Origin: Candidatus Saccharimonadota bacterium
GTDB lineage: Bacteria; Patescibacteriota; Saccharimonadia; Saccharimonadales; UBA4665
DNA length: 64,000 bases
Assembly: GCA_027365775.1 (NCBI GenBank)
Contig: DAHXLX010000004.1
Span: 1-64,000, forward strand
Direction: 5' to 3'
Within the stretch, counting starts at the first letter, position 1, and each line of letters starts with the position of its first letter. This document shows positions 1-8,572 of this stretch, piece after piece. The position numbers and the translations under genes are program-made. The notes beneath the pieces were generated by a model. It saw only the letters and a list, made by a program, of their open reading frames with translations, did not search any database and was not told the DNA's origin.

Positions 1-70
1 AGCCCGACAAAATCATAATAAAATATTCTTGGCTATAGAAGTGTCTAGCTTAATACCGAACAAAAATCAG

Positions 71-157
71 TGGTGCAGGGGGAGGGATTCGAACCCCCGT
101 AGGCGCAAGGCCGTCTGATTTACAGTCAGATACGATTGACCGCTCCGTCACCCCTGC
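71..157 (-). tRNA. tRNA-Tyr (GTA)
   Basis: Read on the minus strand the cloverleaf has acceptor arms GCAGGGG and CCCCTGC, a seven-base anticodon loop CTGTAAA (anticodon GTA), a long variable arm as expected for tyrosine tRNA, and the TTCGAAT T-loop. The 3' CCA is encoded at 71-73. Confidence 0.96.
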
Positions 158-165
158 GTTGTTAA

Positions 166-241
166 TGGAGCCACGACCGGGGGTCGAACCCGGGACCTCA
201 TCCTTACCATGGATGCGCTCTACCAACTGAGCTATCGCGGC
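166..241 (-). tRNA. tRNA-Thr (GGT)
   Basis: On the minus strand the acceptor arms are GCCGCGA and TCGTGGC. The anticodon loop ATGGTAA gives anticodon GGT. The CCA end is encoded at 166-168. It lies 8 bases from the tRNA-Tyr gene in the same direction, so the two probably share a transcript. Confidence 0.96.
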
Positions 242-301
242 CTTTGTTCCGATTCAATATAGCAAATTATATCTGTTTTTGCTACACTTTTAAGTCATAG
301 T

Positions 302-377
302 GCCGACATAGCTCAGCTGGTAGAGCAGCTGTTTTGTAAACAGCAGGTCGTGGGTTCGAGCCCCTCTGTCGGCTCCA
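302..377 (+). tRNA. tRNA-Thr (TGT)
   Basis: Plus-strand cloverleaf with acceptor arms GCCGACA and TGTCGGC. The anticodon loop TTTGTAA gives TGT, and CCA is encoded at 375-377. It is followed 37 bases later by rpmG, a common tRNA-Thr/L33 arrangement. Confidence 0.96.
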
Positions 378-414
378 TTTACATAATTAAGTTGAACTGA
401 TAGGATTATAGTCT

Positions 415-615
415 ATGGCAAAGAAAGGCGACAAGCGCAAAATTATCGGTCTAGTAAGCGAAGAAAGCGGTGAACGGTTATACTACACCACAAAGAACAC
501 CGTGAATACGCCAGATAAACTGTCACTGCGTAAATACAGCCCCAAACTCAGACGACCGGTAATATTCACCGAAACCAAGAAAAACCTCGGCCGGAACGAG
601 GCTCCTAAACGCTAA
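415..615 (+). CDS. rpmG: 50S ribosomal protein L33 (cysteine-free form)
   Basis: This 66-residue basic protein carries the L33 signature: [11 protein letters not shown] followed by the KLSLRKYSP and FTETKK blocks. L33 binds 23S rRNA near the E site of the large subunit. Zinc-binding L33 proteins have two CxxC pairs. This copy has no cysteine at all, so it is a C-minus form that needs no zinc. It sits 37 bases behind tRNA-Thr(TGT) and is probably cotranscribed with it. It converges on the GH15 gene with only two bases between the stops. Confidence 0.93.
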   Translation: MAKKGDKRKIIGLVSEESGERLYYTTKNTVNTPDKLSLRKYSPKLRRPVIFTETKKNLGRNEAPKR

Positions 616-617
616 GC

Positions 618-2549
618 TCATATTCCGTAATAATCGAGCAGGGTATTTACCAGTTCGGCGTGACTCCACACCAATGGCGCGACACTTAATGGTTGGCCGG
701 TTTCCGGATCGAATTGCTCGCTAAGAATGCCGCTGTGTAGCTGCCTGGCCATTGCCCAATCGATATATACCTTGGCCGATTCCTTATCGCCACGTCCAAT
801 AAGGTACTGAGCCAGCCATAAAGAACTTACTATCCAAGGATTGCCGGCGTATTTTTGCTTGCTCCTGAAGTAGTTATCATTCTCATATCGCACAACACCC
901 CCAATCGGAACTACCATCGCGATACGATGTTTAACCGCATCCTCCGTCTTTACCATTCTTTCGTCGTCTAGAGTCAAGCCACTGAACATGTACGGACCAT
1001 ACAAAGAAGATATATCTAAAACTTCATCATAAATCAAATTACCGTCGTTATCCATGATATATCCCTTACGGAAGTACCCCTCCGGGTTATAAAGTTTATC
1101 TAGATTATTTCTAATCTTTTCTGCGGCCTGGCTCCAGCTGATTTCATCGTCCGGATGAGCCGTCAATCTGGCTAGTTTAACTGCCGTATCGAGTGCGGCG
1201 ATAACCGTGCAGGTAGTGTAGGTATTGGTTAAGAATTTTTCCTCCCATAAATCATAACTTGCATGAGGCAGCCCGGTCTGCGAATCGACGAAATGACACA
1301 AAAAATGTGCGCATGGCGCTATAAACGTATCATAGAAGCTCTCAATAAATGCCTCGTCTTTACTGGCCTGATAATAAACTCCGATCATATAAATAACACT
1401 AGCTGTTTCATCTTCCTGAATTGCCAGTTCTTTGGCACGGTTATGTACTAACGGATGCCAGGTACTGCCGATCGATCGATCAGGCTGATATTTGTGCATC
1501 ATATAGCCGTCGCGGTGCATGGTATCCCTTGCAAAGCCAAAGAAATTCTTGGCTTCGTTAAACATACCTAACCTGATCAATGGCCAAACCGCGTAGGCAC
1601 CATCTCTCGGCCAGCAATAACAATAATAATCTTTGCCATAGTTGAAAATTGACGAATCGCCACTGGCCAAAATCGAACCACGACTATCACAATGAGCTTT
1701 AATAACCATTAAGCTTTTTGTTATCGCTTTGTGGTGCTCTTCATTGACCTTACCGATTTTGTCTATGGCCGGATTTAGCCAGTTATGCCAATAGTTCCTG
1801 ACATTTATTAATCTGTCGGTATTGTCATAATGCTTAAGGTAAGTATGAACAACTTGGGCGTCTGTCTGGCTGTCTGCAGCCACCACCCAGTAATCCACGC
1901 CATAACTGGAATTTCCTTCCAGCTTACGGGCAAAACGGATAACGCTGTCTACACCACCATGTTCAACCGGATTATCGGACAACTCGCCATCTTCAGCATC
2001 CTTAAAGGTGCCGTCTTTACCTTCGATGTTATAGCTGCCTACCGCATACTGGTCGTAATCACCGCCATCGACGAATTTACCGGCAATTAACAAACAACAA
2101 CGGCCCTTATAGTCGAGTAGGTAGTGGTCATCGGGCACATAAAGGGCGGTATCGGCTCGTCCGGCGCGGGAGATCTGAAACACCTGATGCATGAATAAAC
2201 GCACATCGCGATCTTTGGCTATGGCATTCTTAACCCTGATTCGCCTAACCAGTGCATTATACTCGATATCAACGAAGTCGATTAACTCTAATTCGATACC
2301 GAGCCTGGCTGAACGCATATTAATATCACTGATTAAGGCTCGTTCTTCGAAGTCGACGTTTATTTCCCAACTACCGTCATCAATCCAGGAAAACTGTCCA
2401 TCTACCCAAACACCGATTTTATGTTGGGAACTACGGGCGTTTGTAAGATTATCCAATCCAACATATGGATAATAGAAGTCATGCACTAAGCCAGACTCAT
2501 CAAGTCCTACAAATAACTGTCCGTTACTGAGTACGATCGGTCTTCCCAT
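618..2549 (-). CDS. Glycoside hydrolase family 15 (glucoamylase-like)
   Basis: A 643-residue protein with an N-terminal beta-sandwich region (about 1-270) and a C-terminal (alpha/alpha)6 barrel. The barrel shows the GH15 motif YCWPRDGAYAVWPL, a QEDET motif around residues 378-382 holding the likely general acid, and LSEQFD with Glu611 as the likely general base. Family members release glucose from alpha-1,4 glucans; some actinobacterial members are trehalases, so the exact substrate is open. There is no signal peptide, so it is probably cytoplasmic. It is the last gene of a three-gene operon, 16 bases behind the GH57 gene, with a GGGTGG ribosome site just before the ATG. Confidence 0.9.
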   Translation of the reverse strand: MGRPIVLSNGQLFVGLDESGLVHDFYYPYVGLDNLTNARSSQHKIGVWVDGQFSWIDDGSWEINVDFEERALISDINMRSARLGIELELIDFVDIEYNALVRRIRVKNAIAKDRDVRLFMHQVFQISRAGRADTALYVPDDHYLLDYKGRCCLLIAGKFVDGGDYDQYAVGSYNIEGKDGTFKDAEDGELSDNPVEHGGVDSVIRFARKLEGNSSYGVDYWVVAADSQTDAQVVHTYLKHYDNTDRLINVRNYWHNWLNPAIDKIGKVNEEHHKAITKSLMVIKAHCDSRGSILASGDSSIFNYGKDYYCYCWPRDGAYAVWPLIRLGMFNEAKNFFGFARDTMHRDGYMMHKYQPDRSIGSTWHPLVHNRAKELAIQEDETASVIYMIGVYYQASKDEAFIESFYDTFIAPCAHFLCHFVDSQTGLPHASYDLWEEKFLTNTYTTCTVIAALDTAVKLARLTAHPDDEISWSQAAEKIRNNLDKLYNPEGYFRKGYIMDNDGNLIYDEVLDISSLYGPYMFSGLTLDDERMVKTEDAVKHRIAMVVPIGGVVRYENDNYFRSKQKYAGNPWIVSSLWLAQYLIGRGDKESAKVYIDWAMARQLHSGILSEQFDPETGQPLSVAPLVWSHAELVNTLLDYYGI

Positions 2550-2565
2550 ACCACCCCCTTAGACT

Positions 2566-3771
2566 TTACAAACTAACACCTTTTTCGATCATCCTTGATT
2601 TCAAGTCGTGGTAAACGTTCATAAAATTTATGTAAGCATCATACGGAGTTTCATAAGGACTGAAATAAGCATGGATATCACCGTCATTAAACCATTTTAC
2701 ACACATATAATAAAAATGATCCGATGTTTGCAATTTTCGCCAATCTTCAATCAGCGACCAGTCGTTCAGTTCAAGCAGCGGCTTCTCCAACCCGTAAAGA
2801 CAATTAATTGCTTGTCGCTGCATCGAGTTACCAAGCCATGCACTTAAATCTCGTTCGGTATCGGCCCAGGTAATCGTATTTGGAACGTCAATTTCACCGA
2901 CAGCTTCTATTTGCTCACAGGCTTCGCTTAACTTCAGAAAGTTATGGCTTTCGGTTTTTAACCATTCTTTTGGTAATGCCGATAGGAAACCGAATATACC
3001 CGATTCATGCCATTGGTGTTCGCCGAAAGTTTCGTAGTCCATAAATAAATTAAAGTTTGTGGCATCATTATCCTCACTTAACCAGTGAGCAAATTTGTCA
3101 GCGGTCAGCGGCCACTCCTTCCAGCTATGGTCGCCGAAACGAAAAGCTATATCGTCGCTTAGCCGGTAATTCTTGAGCAGCAACTTGATGTCTTTGGCGC
3201 TTGAGGGTCGATAGACATAATTGGGACTACGCCAGCCAAGTATCGGATCCCAACCCTCGGTGATAACCCCCTGATAACCGGCTTTTTGGGCCCAGACGGC
3301 AACATCGTTATTGTAAGCTAGCTCGGTATTCCTGAATACTTTAGGCTCCTGACCGAATAGTCGTTGGATGATTGAACGGTGCATGTCAACTTGCGTCTCG
3401 AATTCCGCAAGCGAATAAAAGAAAGCTAAACTATGGTGATAAGTTTCGGAAACTATTTCCACTCGTCCGGTATCGGTTAATCGCCTGAAAGATTCAAGCA
3501 CTTCCGGCAGCCAGGCTTCTAGCTGTTCCAGCAAAACGCCGGACATTGACAGGCTAAGCTTGAAATCGGGATATTTGTGCAGCAACTTCAATAGATGATC
3601 GTTGGTTGGCAGATAACTTTTTGCGGCCACTTTGTCCAGTATTTTACGGTTATTCTCATTTGAATTGGCGTCGGCTTCAAAATAATTGTGTGCTTTACCA
3701 GCATCAAAGATCGTGTAGTGTCTTATACGGTATGGTTGATGAACATGAAGGTACAGAACTATAGATTTCAT
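2566..3771 (-). CDS. Glycoside hydrolase family 57 (alpha-amylase-like)
   Basis: This 401-residue protein begins with the GH57 motif LHVHQPYR. The catalytic nucleophile is probably Glu150 in FRNTELAY, and Asp245 in MDYETFGEHQW matches the acid/base motif. GH57 enzymes are retaining alpha-amylases, 4-alpha-glucanotransferases or branching enzymes. At 401 residues this is the short alpha-amylase-like type, and the sequence does not settle the activity. It has no export signal. Its ATG overlaps the TGA of the upstream glycosyltransferase by 4 bp, so translation is coupled. Confidence 0.9.
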   Translation of the reverse strand: MKSIVLYLHVHQPYRIRHYTIFDAGKAHNYFEADANSNENNRKILDKVAAKSYLPTNDHLLKLLHKYPDFKLSLSMSGVLLEQLEAWLPEVLESFRRLTDTGRVEIVSETYHHSLAFFYSLAEFETQVDMHRSIIQRLFGQEPKVFRNTELAYNNDVAVWAQKAGYQGVITEGWDPILGWRSPNYVYRPSSAKDIKLLLKNYRLSDDIAFRFGDHSWKEWPLTADKFAHWLSEDNDATNFNLFMDYETFGEHQWHESGIFGFLSALPKEWLKTESHNFLKLSEACEQIEAVGEIDVPNTITWADTERDLSAWLGNSMQRQAINCLYGLEKPLLELNDWSLIEDWRKLQTSDHFYYMCVKWFNDGDIHAYFSPYETPYDAYINFMNVYHDLKSRMIEKGVSL

Positions 3772-4973
3772 GCCGTGACACCCGCCAAATGCCGCTCGTA
3801 CAGTCGTTTGATCTTATTAGCCGATAGTTCCCAGCTCATGCCCGATAATTCATTGTTAAGTTGTTGACAGAGCAAATCACGCAGGCCGTCACCTCGTAAA
3901 TAGCCAACGATTTTGTTAGCCATTTCGTCTATGTCCCAGAAATCCACTTTTAGACAGCTATGAAGTACTTCACTGACGCCGGCCTGCTTGCTGATTAAGG
4001 ACGGTACACCGTAAAACCCGGCTTCTAGCGGAGTTAATCCAAATGGCTCGGATACTGACGGCATAAGGAACAAGTCGGCGATCGCGAACGAATCACGCCA
4101 TTCCTTTCCGCGCTGAAAGCCGGCAAAAACCACGTTGGCACCAATGCCTAGCTCAGCCGAAAGGGCAATCAGCTCGTTATATTGCTCACCACTGCCAACA
4201 ATCAAAAAGACTGTTTTATTCATCTTATCAATAACCGCTTTAGCTGCATATAACAGATTGGTTATTCCTTTTTGGACAGTCAGTCGCCCGATACTGGATA
4301 CGATTTTATAGCCGTTGGTCTTCAACTGCATAAGATAACGATAGGCATTATTGCTATCCAGCGCTTCTAGATGTGAGGTATCGATACTGTTATGCACTAC
4401 TTCGATCTTATCCGCCGGAATACCATAATCACGAATAATTGATTTTTTAGTGTGTTCGCTGACAGCGACGACACTATCGGCTTGCAGCATAGCCGTCTCC
4501 TCTATTTCATGAACCAGAGGATTACCACGATGTCCGCCGGCCCGGTCCGATTCAACTGAATGTACATGTAATATAATCGGACAGTTTCGGTTAGCCTTGA
4601 TCCTGAGCGCCGCTCGGAATGTCAACCAGTCATGGGCATGGACGATGTCAAAGCTCATTTTCTTAGCCATGTCCGACGCTGCTTTTTCATAGAAATAAGC
4701 CTGCGAATAGATATCTTTACATTCTTCATGTCCATCGTGATAGACATATTTATAGCTATCATAGGCAATGCCCGATTTCAGTATCTCCAGAACCCCCTCC
4801 GGTCTAGCGGCCAATACGTTCATAAACTTAATATCGTGTTCAGCCTGGTAGGGCAATATAAATTCCAGATCAACTTCTGTCTTGGCCAACGCCTCACATA
4901 ACTGATAACAGGCGACTCCGAGCCCGCCGCTATTATGCGGAGGCAACTCCCAGCCGAGCATTAACACTTTCAT
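3768..4973 (-). CDS. Glycogen/starch synthase-like glycosyltransferase (GT4/GT5 fold)
   Basis: About 401 residues with a GT-B fold. The N-terminal GWELPPHNSGGLG loop resembles the KxGGL-type acceptor/ADP-glucose loop of glycogen synthases. HAHDWLT lies mid N-domain, and the C-domain carries the E-x7-E nucleotide-sugar motif in SEPFGLTPLEAG. With GH57 and GH15 downstream, making an alpha-glucan is the likely role. I start it at ATG 4973 because the longer frame (to 5036) runs back across the predicted -10 and -35 boxes. The last codons overlap the GH57 start (ATGA). It could also be a GT4 enzyme with another acceptor. Confidence 0.82.
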   Translation of the reverse strand: MKVLMLGWELPPHNSGGLGVACYQLCEALAKTEVDLEFILPYQAEHDIKFMNVLAARPEGVLEILKSGIAYDSYKYVYHDGHEECKDIYSQAYFYEKAASDMAKKMSFDIVHAHDWLTFRAALRIKANRNCPIILHVHSVESDRAGGHRGNPLVHEIEETAMLQADSVVAVSEHTKKSIIRDYGIPADKIEVVHNSIDTSHLEALDSNNAYRYLMQLKTNGYKIVSSIGRLTVQKGITNLLYAAKAVIDKMNKTVFLIVGSGEQYNELIALSAELGIGANVVFAGFQRGKEWRDSFAIADLFLMPSVSEPFGLTPLEAGFYGVPSLISKQAGVSEVLHSCLKVDFWDIDEMANKIVGYLRGDGLRDLLCQQLNNELSGMSWELSANKIKRLYERHLAGVTA

Positions 4974-5009
4974 TAATCTGTTTTTCTTTAATTTAGTTAG
5001 TTCTTTATC

Positions 5010-5038
5010 ATTGTAAATAATAATTTCAATAAGCACAA
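5010..5038 (-). promoter_or_regulatory. Predicted sigma70-type promoter of the GT/GH57/GH15 operon
   Basis: Read on the minus strand, TTGTGC (5033-5038) and TACAAT (5010-5015) are separated by exactly 17 bases. Transcription would begin near 5003, giving a leader of about 30 bases before the ATG at 4973. Confidence 0.6.
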
Positions 5039-5044
5039 CCTTTT

Positions 5045-5061
5045 ATGTAATTTTTTTACAT
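5045..5061. promoter_or_regulatory. Inverted repeat upstream of the glucan operon promoter
   Basis: ATGTAA, a five-T spacer and TTACAT form a perfect 6+5+6 inverted repeat ending 7 bases upstream of the predicted -35 box. Its position suits an activator or repressor site. It also lies in the space shared with the divergent gene at 5126. No regulator can be assigned. Confidence 0.4.
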
Positions 5062-5125
5062 TAATTCGGCGAATTTATTTGCTTACGCTTGCTTCAGCAA
5101 ACTCACTCGGTTATAAATTTGTATT

Positions 5126-5770
5126 ATGGACAGAGAATTAAAAAGTCTTGAACTGTTTAACGACCTCAGCCCGGTCGATCAAAGAAATATCATGTTGGCA
5201 GAACAAGCCGGCGCACTAGCGGCGGCACATTTGAGGGAGATACTGCAGAAACATTTGGTTGCCGAATCTATTACCGCCGAACAGTTAGAGCATATGGTCG
5301 CCGCAGAGCAGATAACAGAAGAGAACGCCTGGTTAGAAACCAGACAGTCCGGATATTATAACGACCTAGGTAGTCTCAAGCCGGGATTGTTAGCCTTTGT
5401 TACCATGACCGGAAAAAACCGGGTCGAAGACATACTCAAAATGAGGGGCAATGCCGGTATCGTTACAGTCCGTTTTAGTGAAGTTACAACAGAATCTACA
5501 CCTCCGGATGAACCAAGTTACTGGATGGACTTACCACATGGAGCATTCTCGGCGGCCGACCCTGAATTTCCCGATCGTGAAGATCGGATTCAAGTCTATT
5601 TTTACACCGATTCCAGAGAATACGCCAATACTGTTCATCCCCTAGGCGCTCCGCTGGCATTAGGCAGGTATTGCATCGTGCAAATTTTCGACAGGGCAGG
5701 TGCGTTCTGGCAAAATCCGGCCTATACAGCCGACGGCCGGCATACCAACATTGACTGGTCAGTCGATTAG
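5126..5770 (+). CDS. Hypothetical protein
   Basis: A 214-residue soluble acidic protein that I do not recognise. The first 75 residues are rich in Ala, Glu and Gln and look helical. The rest is mixed, with a proline-rich stretch around residue 130 (TTESTPPDEPSYW) and several tryptophans. There is no signal peptide or membrane segment. It is transcribed divergently from the glucan operon and shares the 150-base intergenic region. A TATAAA box about 10 bases before the ATG suggests a leaderless mRNA. Coding potential is good, since the frame is long and uninterrupted with a clean start. Confidence 0.65.
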   Translation: MDRELKSLELFNDLSPVDQRNIMLAEQAGALAAAHLREILQKHLVAESITAEQLEHMVAAEQITEENAWLETRQSGYYNDLGSLKPGLLAFVTMTGKNRVEDILKMRGNAGIVTVRFSEVTTESTPPDEPSYWMDLPHGAFSAADPEFPDREDRIQVYFYTDSREYANTVHPLGAPLALGRYCIVQIFDRAGAFWQNPAYTADGRHTNIDWSVD

Positions 5771-5776
5771 TTAATG

Positions 5777-6187
5777 TCAATAGCTAACGCAAAAAGACGA
5801 CACAAACCAAGCAAAATAACTTATGCCCAGTACCAAAACTAACAGGATGATGGTAATTAGCCCGACATTAAATTGTTTAGACTTAAATGCCAGGTACAGC
5901 GCCCAGGCGATGGCGCCAACGCTTATAGCTGAAAAAATAAGTACCGGTATTTGATAAGGATAGCTGGTCGGACAGTTGTTGATATGAGCTCTGGTAAAAC
6001 TTCGAATCGATTTGCTTCCTAACGCACCGGCAGCAATAGCGCCAATACTGCTAACAACCGCAGCAACAACTAACGACCGATATAGCTTAACCGATTTGAT
6101 ATGCAAGATGCCCTTGTATTTAAAAGCTATAAATATCACACACACCAACACGGCCAACGGAAAAATTATCCATATAAACATAAACAC
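5777..6187 (-). CDS. Small membrane protein, unknown function
   Basis: A 136-residue protein with four predicted membrane helices: about residues 4-23, 37-57, 81-101 and 111-130. A short loop with two asparagines, a cysteine and tyrosines lies between helices 2 and 3. I see no catalytic motif and no family I can name. Its stop is 6 bases from the stop of the convergent gene at 5126-5770. Confidence 0.6.
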   Translation of the reverse strand: MFMFIWIIFPLAVLVCVIFIAFKYKGILHIKSVKLYRSLVVAAVVSSIGAIAAGALGSKSIRSFTRAHINNCPTSYPYQIPVLIFSAISVGAIAWALYLAFKSKQFNVGLITIILLVLVLGISYFAWFVSSFCVSY

Positions 6188-6358
6188 TATTTTACAGTAT
6201 CGGCCCAGAATAAAGTATGCTAGCGATAAGATTAACCCTGCAATTTACTATCGGCCGCTATCAGGATTAGATCGTTTCCAATAGTCATCTAATTAAACTT
6301 TAAATATCAGTAATAGTTGATTGATTAGTATACGACTTAAAACATTAACAGCATATGA

Positions 6359-6883
6359 CTATTGGTTTTGCCGGCGGAACCACCAAACAGCTATTATTCC
6401 TCCGCCAACAACAGCTGTGGACCCGATTGCGGCAATTTTCAGCATCAGCTCTCGCCTACCGGAAACGGAAATGCGTGCAAAATCAAATACATCAACTTCA
6501 CTAGATAATCCGACTGAAATCTCCTTGGACTCATGCGTAACCAAATCGGTTTGAAACCGGCGTGGGACAAGTAAATTGCACGGCGCCATGGCGATAGTCT
6601 CTTCGGCGACGGTGTGTTTTTCATCCAGGAACCGGTTGATGGAAACTTGCCACAGATCTTGGGTGTCGGTGCTATCCTCCGGGTCCGGTTTAGCTATACA
6701 ACGGATAAAGTTATTATGCTCATCTTTAAACGCATACTTCGGTATGGTTTTGGTAACGGCGTATTTAAGCTGCTGATTTTTTTCTGTCTGTTCATGTGCT
6801 AAATGGTTCCATAAAGTCAGATCGGGCTTCACTCCGGCTATATACAGATCATTCAGTTTACCGCGTTGTTGACGTGCTCCCAT
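6359..6883 (-). CDS. C-terminally anchored hypothetical protein
   Basis: A 174-residue protein with a soluble basic N-terminal part (about 1-140) and one hydrophobic helix near the C-terminus (about 147-167, IAAIGSTAVVGGGIIAVWWF) followed by RRQNQ. This suggests a tail-anchored membrane protein. I do not recognise the soluble domain. It lies between tRNA-Trp and the 136-residue membrane protein, both on the same strand. Confidence 0.6.
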   Translation of the reverse strand: MGARQQRGKLNDLYIAGVKPDLTLWNHLAHEQTEKNQQLKYAVTKTIPKYAFKDEHNNFIRCIAKPDPEDSTDTQDLWQVSINRFLDEKHTVAEETIAMAPCNLLVPRRFQTDLVTHESKEISVGLSSEVDVFDFARISVSGRRELMLKIAAIGSTAVVGGGIIAVWWFRRQNQ

Positions 6884-6959
6884 ATTTCGTTAATTAAAAC
6901 AACCTCTTATTTAATTAATTATACCCGATCAATATCAATGTCATGCCTTTAATAATCTG

Positions 6960-7035
6960 TGGCAGGGGAGACAGGACTTGAACCTGCGACCACCGGTTTT
7001 GGAGACCGGTGCTCTACCAACTGAGCTACTCCCCT
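6960..7035 (-). tRNA. tRNA-Trp (CCA)
   Basis: Minus-strand cloverleaf with acceptor arms AGGGGAG and CTCCCCT. The anticodon loop CTCCAAA gives CCA, and the 3' CCA is encoded at 6960-6962. In many bacteria tRNA-Trp lies directly before secE; here they are about 5.7 kb apart and on opposite strands. Confidence 0.96.
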
Positions 7036-7116
7036 TTATTATGTCGTAAATTATTCGACGTAAATATAATACCTTAACTCACCAAAAGTGGTAACATAGA
7101 AGTTAAGACATCTGAC

Positions 7117-7761
7117 ATGAGCGAAATAGACAAAAACACCGGTTCGGACGTGTTAGTGACGCCAGGATTGAAGGCGTTTGAGCAGGCGGTGACAGACGTA
7201 AAGGACTACCTGCAGGTCGTCAAACAACCATTAGGCATTTATATCGACTCCATACCTGCATTAGCCGAGTCAAATCCAGGTGCAATTTCTTATTATGCGC
7301 TGGCGGCCCGAAATCCGGTTTATAGTATCGGCTACATAAATGATCTAAGCTCTCGATTAAGCGATGCGTTAGCTAAAGTGTTAGATGCTCAAGAACCAAA
7401 AGTCGATGACCAAATTTATTTTCAAACCGATATATTGCCCACGAGCGTAAATAACGATACTCCAAATACGGCCAGAATCGGCTTGTCGGAACGAATCGGC
7501 AAATATTCGGTCCGACACACTATCGCCCTGAACGATAATCAGTCTTCAGTAAGCGGATACACTAAAGATATAAGGCATAAGGTTGTTGCAGATGTTTACC
7601 CGGATGTATATAGCGCCAGCCGCGGATCGTACCGGCAAAGTCAGATAGTACTGGCCAGTGAAAAAGCAGAACGAGACCTTAAAAAAAGCTTAGCCACGCG
7701 CCAAAAAGAATTGGTCAGATTAATGAGTGGCATGCTAATGGGCAAACTCATCGGTTGGTAG
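7117..7761 (+). CDS. Hypothetical protein
   Basis: A 214-residue soluble protein that I do not recognise. It has a helical N-terminus and a charged C-terminal helix (KAERDLKKSLATRQKELVRLM), with no signal peptide or membrane segment. It lies just upstream of the broken prepilin gene on the same strand, but the 74-base gap and lack of known domains give no firm functional link. Confidence 0.6.
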   Translation: MSEIDKNTGSDVLVTPGLKAFEQAVTDVKDYLQVVKQPLGIYIDSIPALAESNPGAISYYALAARNPVYSIGYINDLSSRLSDALAKVLDAQEPKVDDQIYFQTDILPTSVNNDTPNTARIGLSERIGKYSVRHTIALNDNQSSVSGYTKDIRHKVVADVYPDVYSASRGSYRQSQIVLASEKAERDLKKSLATRQKELVRLMSGMLMGKLIGW

Positions 7762-7835
7762 CTGGTAATGATCTTCGTTACACTAACCGCCAGCAGCGCT
7801 TTAGCAGTATGATTGTGCTAATGTAGTTAATAATC

Positions 7836-8502
7836 ATGGCTTGTATCCGGCCGTATCGCAAACAACAGAACTACGGTTTCACGATAGATATTAGAAACTC
7901 TTATTGTCTTGGCGATCGCCGGTTTAATTTTATTAATCGTCTTTATCGTCGTACCGACGCTGCAGCGAGACGCCAGGAATTATGAACGCAAACAGGACAT
8001 GGCTCAACTGAGCGCGGCAATAACAAGTTTCAGAGATAACAATGGGGTATACCCTAACCTAATGCGAACCGATGTATTGGCTAACGGCAGAGAAGCAACT
8101 AATATCCTGGAATTGGGTTATTACTCAAGTGGAGGATGCTCGCATGGTAAAATCCATTACACGGATACTGTAAAGTTTAGCTACTACGACGTCGGCGGCG
8201 ATAGGTTGTGGGGCAGTGACGCCGGTCCGGACATTGGCGCTACGGCAGCATATGGTGGCAACCTCAATTGTAACTCCCTCTATTTTCCATCCCCTACTAA
8301 TCTTATAACTCCTAAGGTCATTGCTCCGAACAGGCATGACGTTGCTCCGGATAAAATCAACACCGAGAGTTTCACGATAATTTTTGGCGAAACCTGTAAC
8401 GGCAACAATACGGGAGCCGGTTCGCATGATCCGGCGAGTTTTGCCATATTCTATGTTCTGGAAAACGGATCAAACAATGGCAACCTGGAGTGCCTAGATT
8501 AG
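7836..8502 (+). pseudogene. Type IV prepilin gene interrupted by a 4-bp duplication (GATAGATA)
   Basis: From ATG 7836 the frame reads a basic leader MACIRPYRKQQNYG followed by FTI, the start of a class-III prepilin signal. At 7883-7890 the sequence GATAGATA shifts the frame. Removing one GATA gives G|FTILETLIVLAIAG with glutamate at the canonical position 5. The downstream frame (open from 7891 to 8502) continues as a normal pilin: hydrophobic N-terminal helix, then QLSAAITSFRDNNGVYPN, and a C-terminal FAIFYVLENG with cysteines. As written, translation from 7836 ends early. A TTG at 7909 could only give a protein lacking the leader and cleavage site. This may be a real null allele, a phase-variable slippage site, or a sequencing or assembly error. 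Confidence 0.72.
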
Positions 8503-8557
8503 CGGTAAACTGCTGTTGAATAAGCGCTAAATGCTTTCCAATTAGCGTAAAATCTGC

Positions 8558-8563
8558 TATACA
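8558..8563 (+). promoter_or_regulatory. -10 box (TATACA) of a likely leaderless promoter
   Basis: TATACA ends 9 bases before the ATG at 8573, so transcription would begin at or within a few bases of the start codon. There is no Shine-Dalgarno sequence. Confidence 0.45.
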
Positions 8564-8572
8564 AGAGTAATA

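Noticed and set aside
4974-5036. N-terminal extension of the glycogen-synthase-like gene up to 5036
   Set aside because: The added codons run through the predicted -10 and -35 boxes, and the extra residues do not resemble the family.
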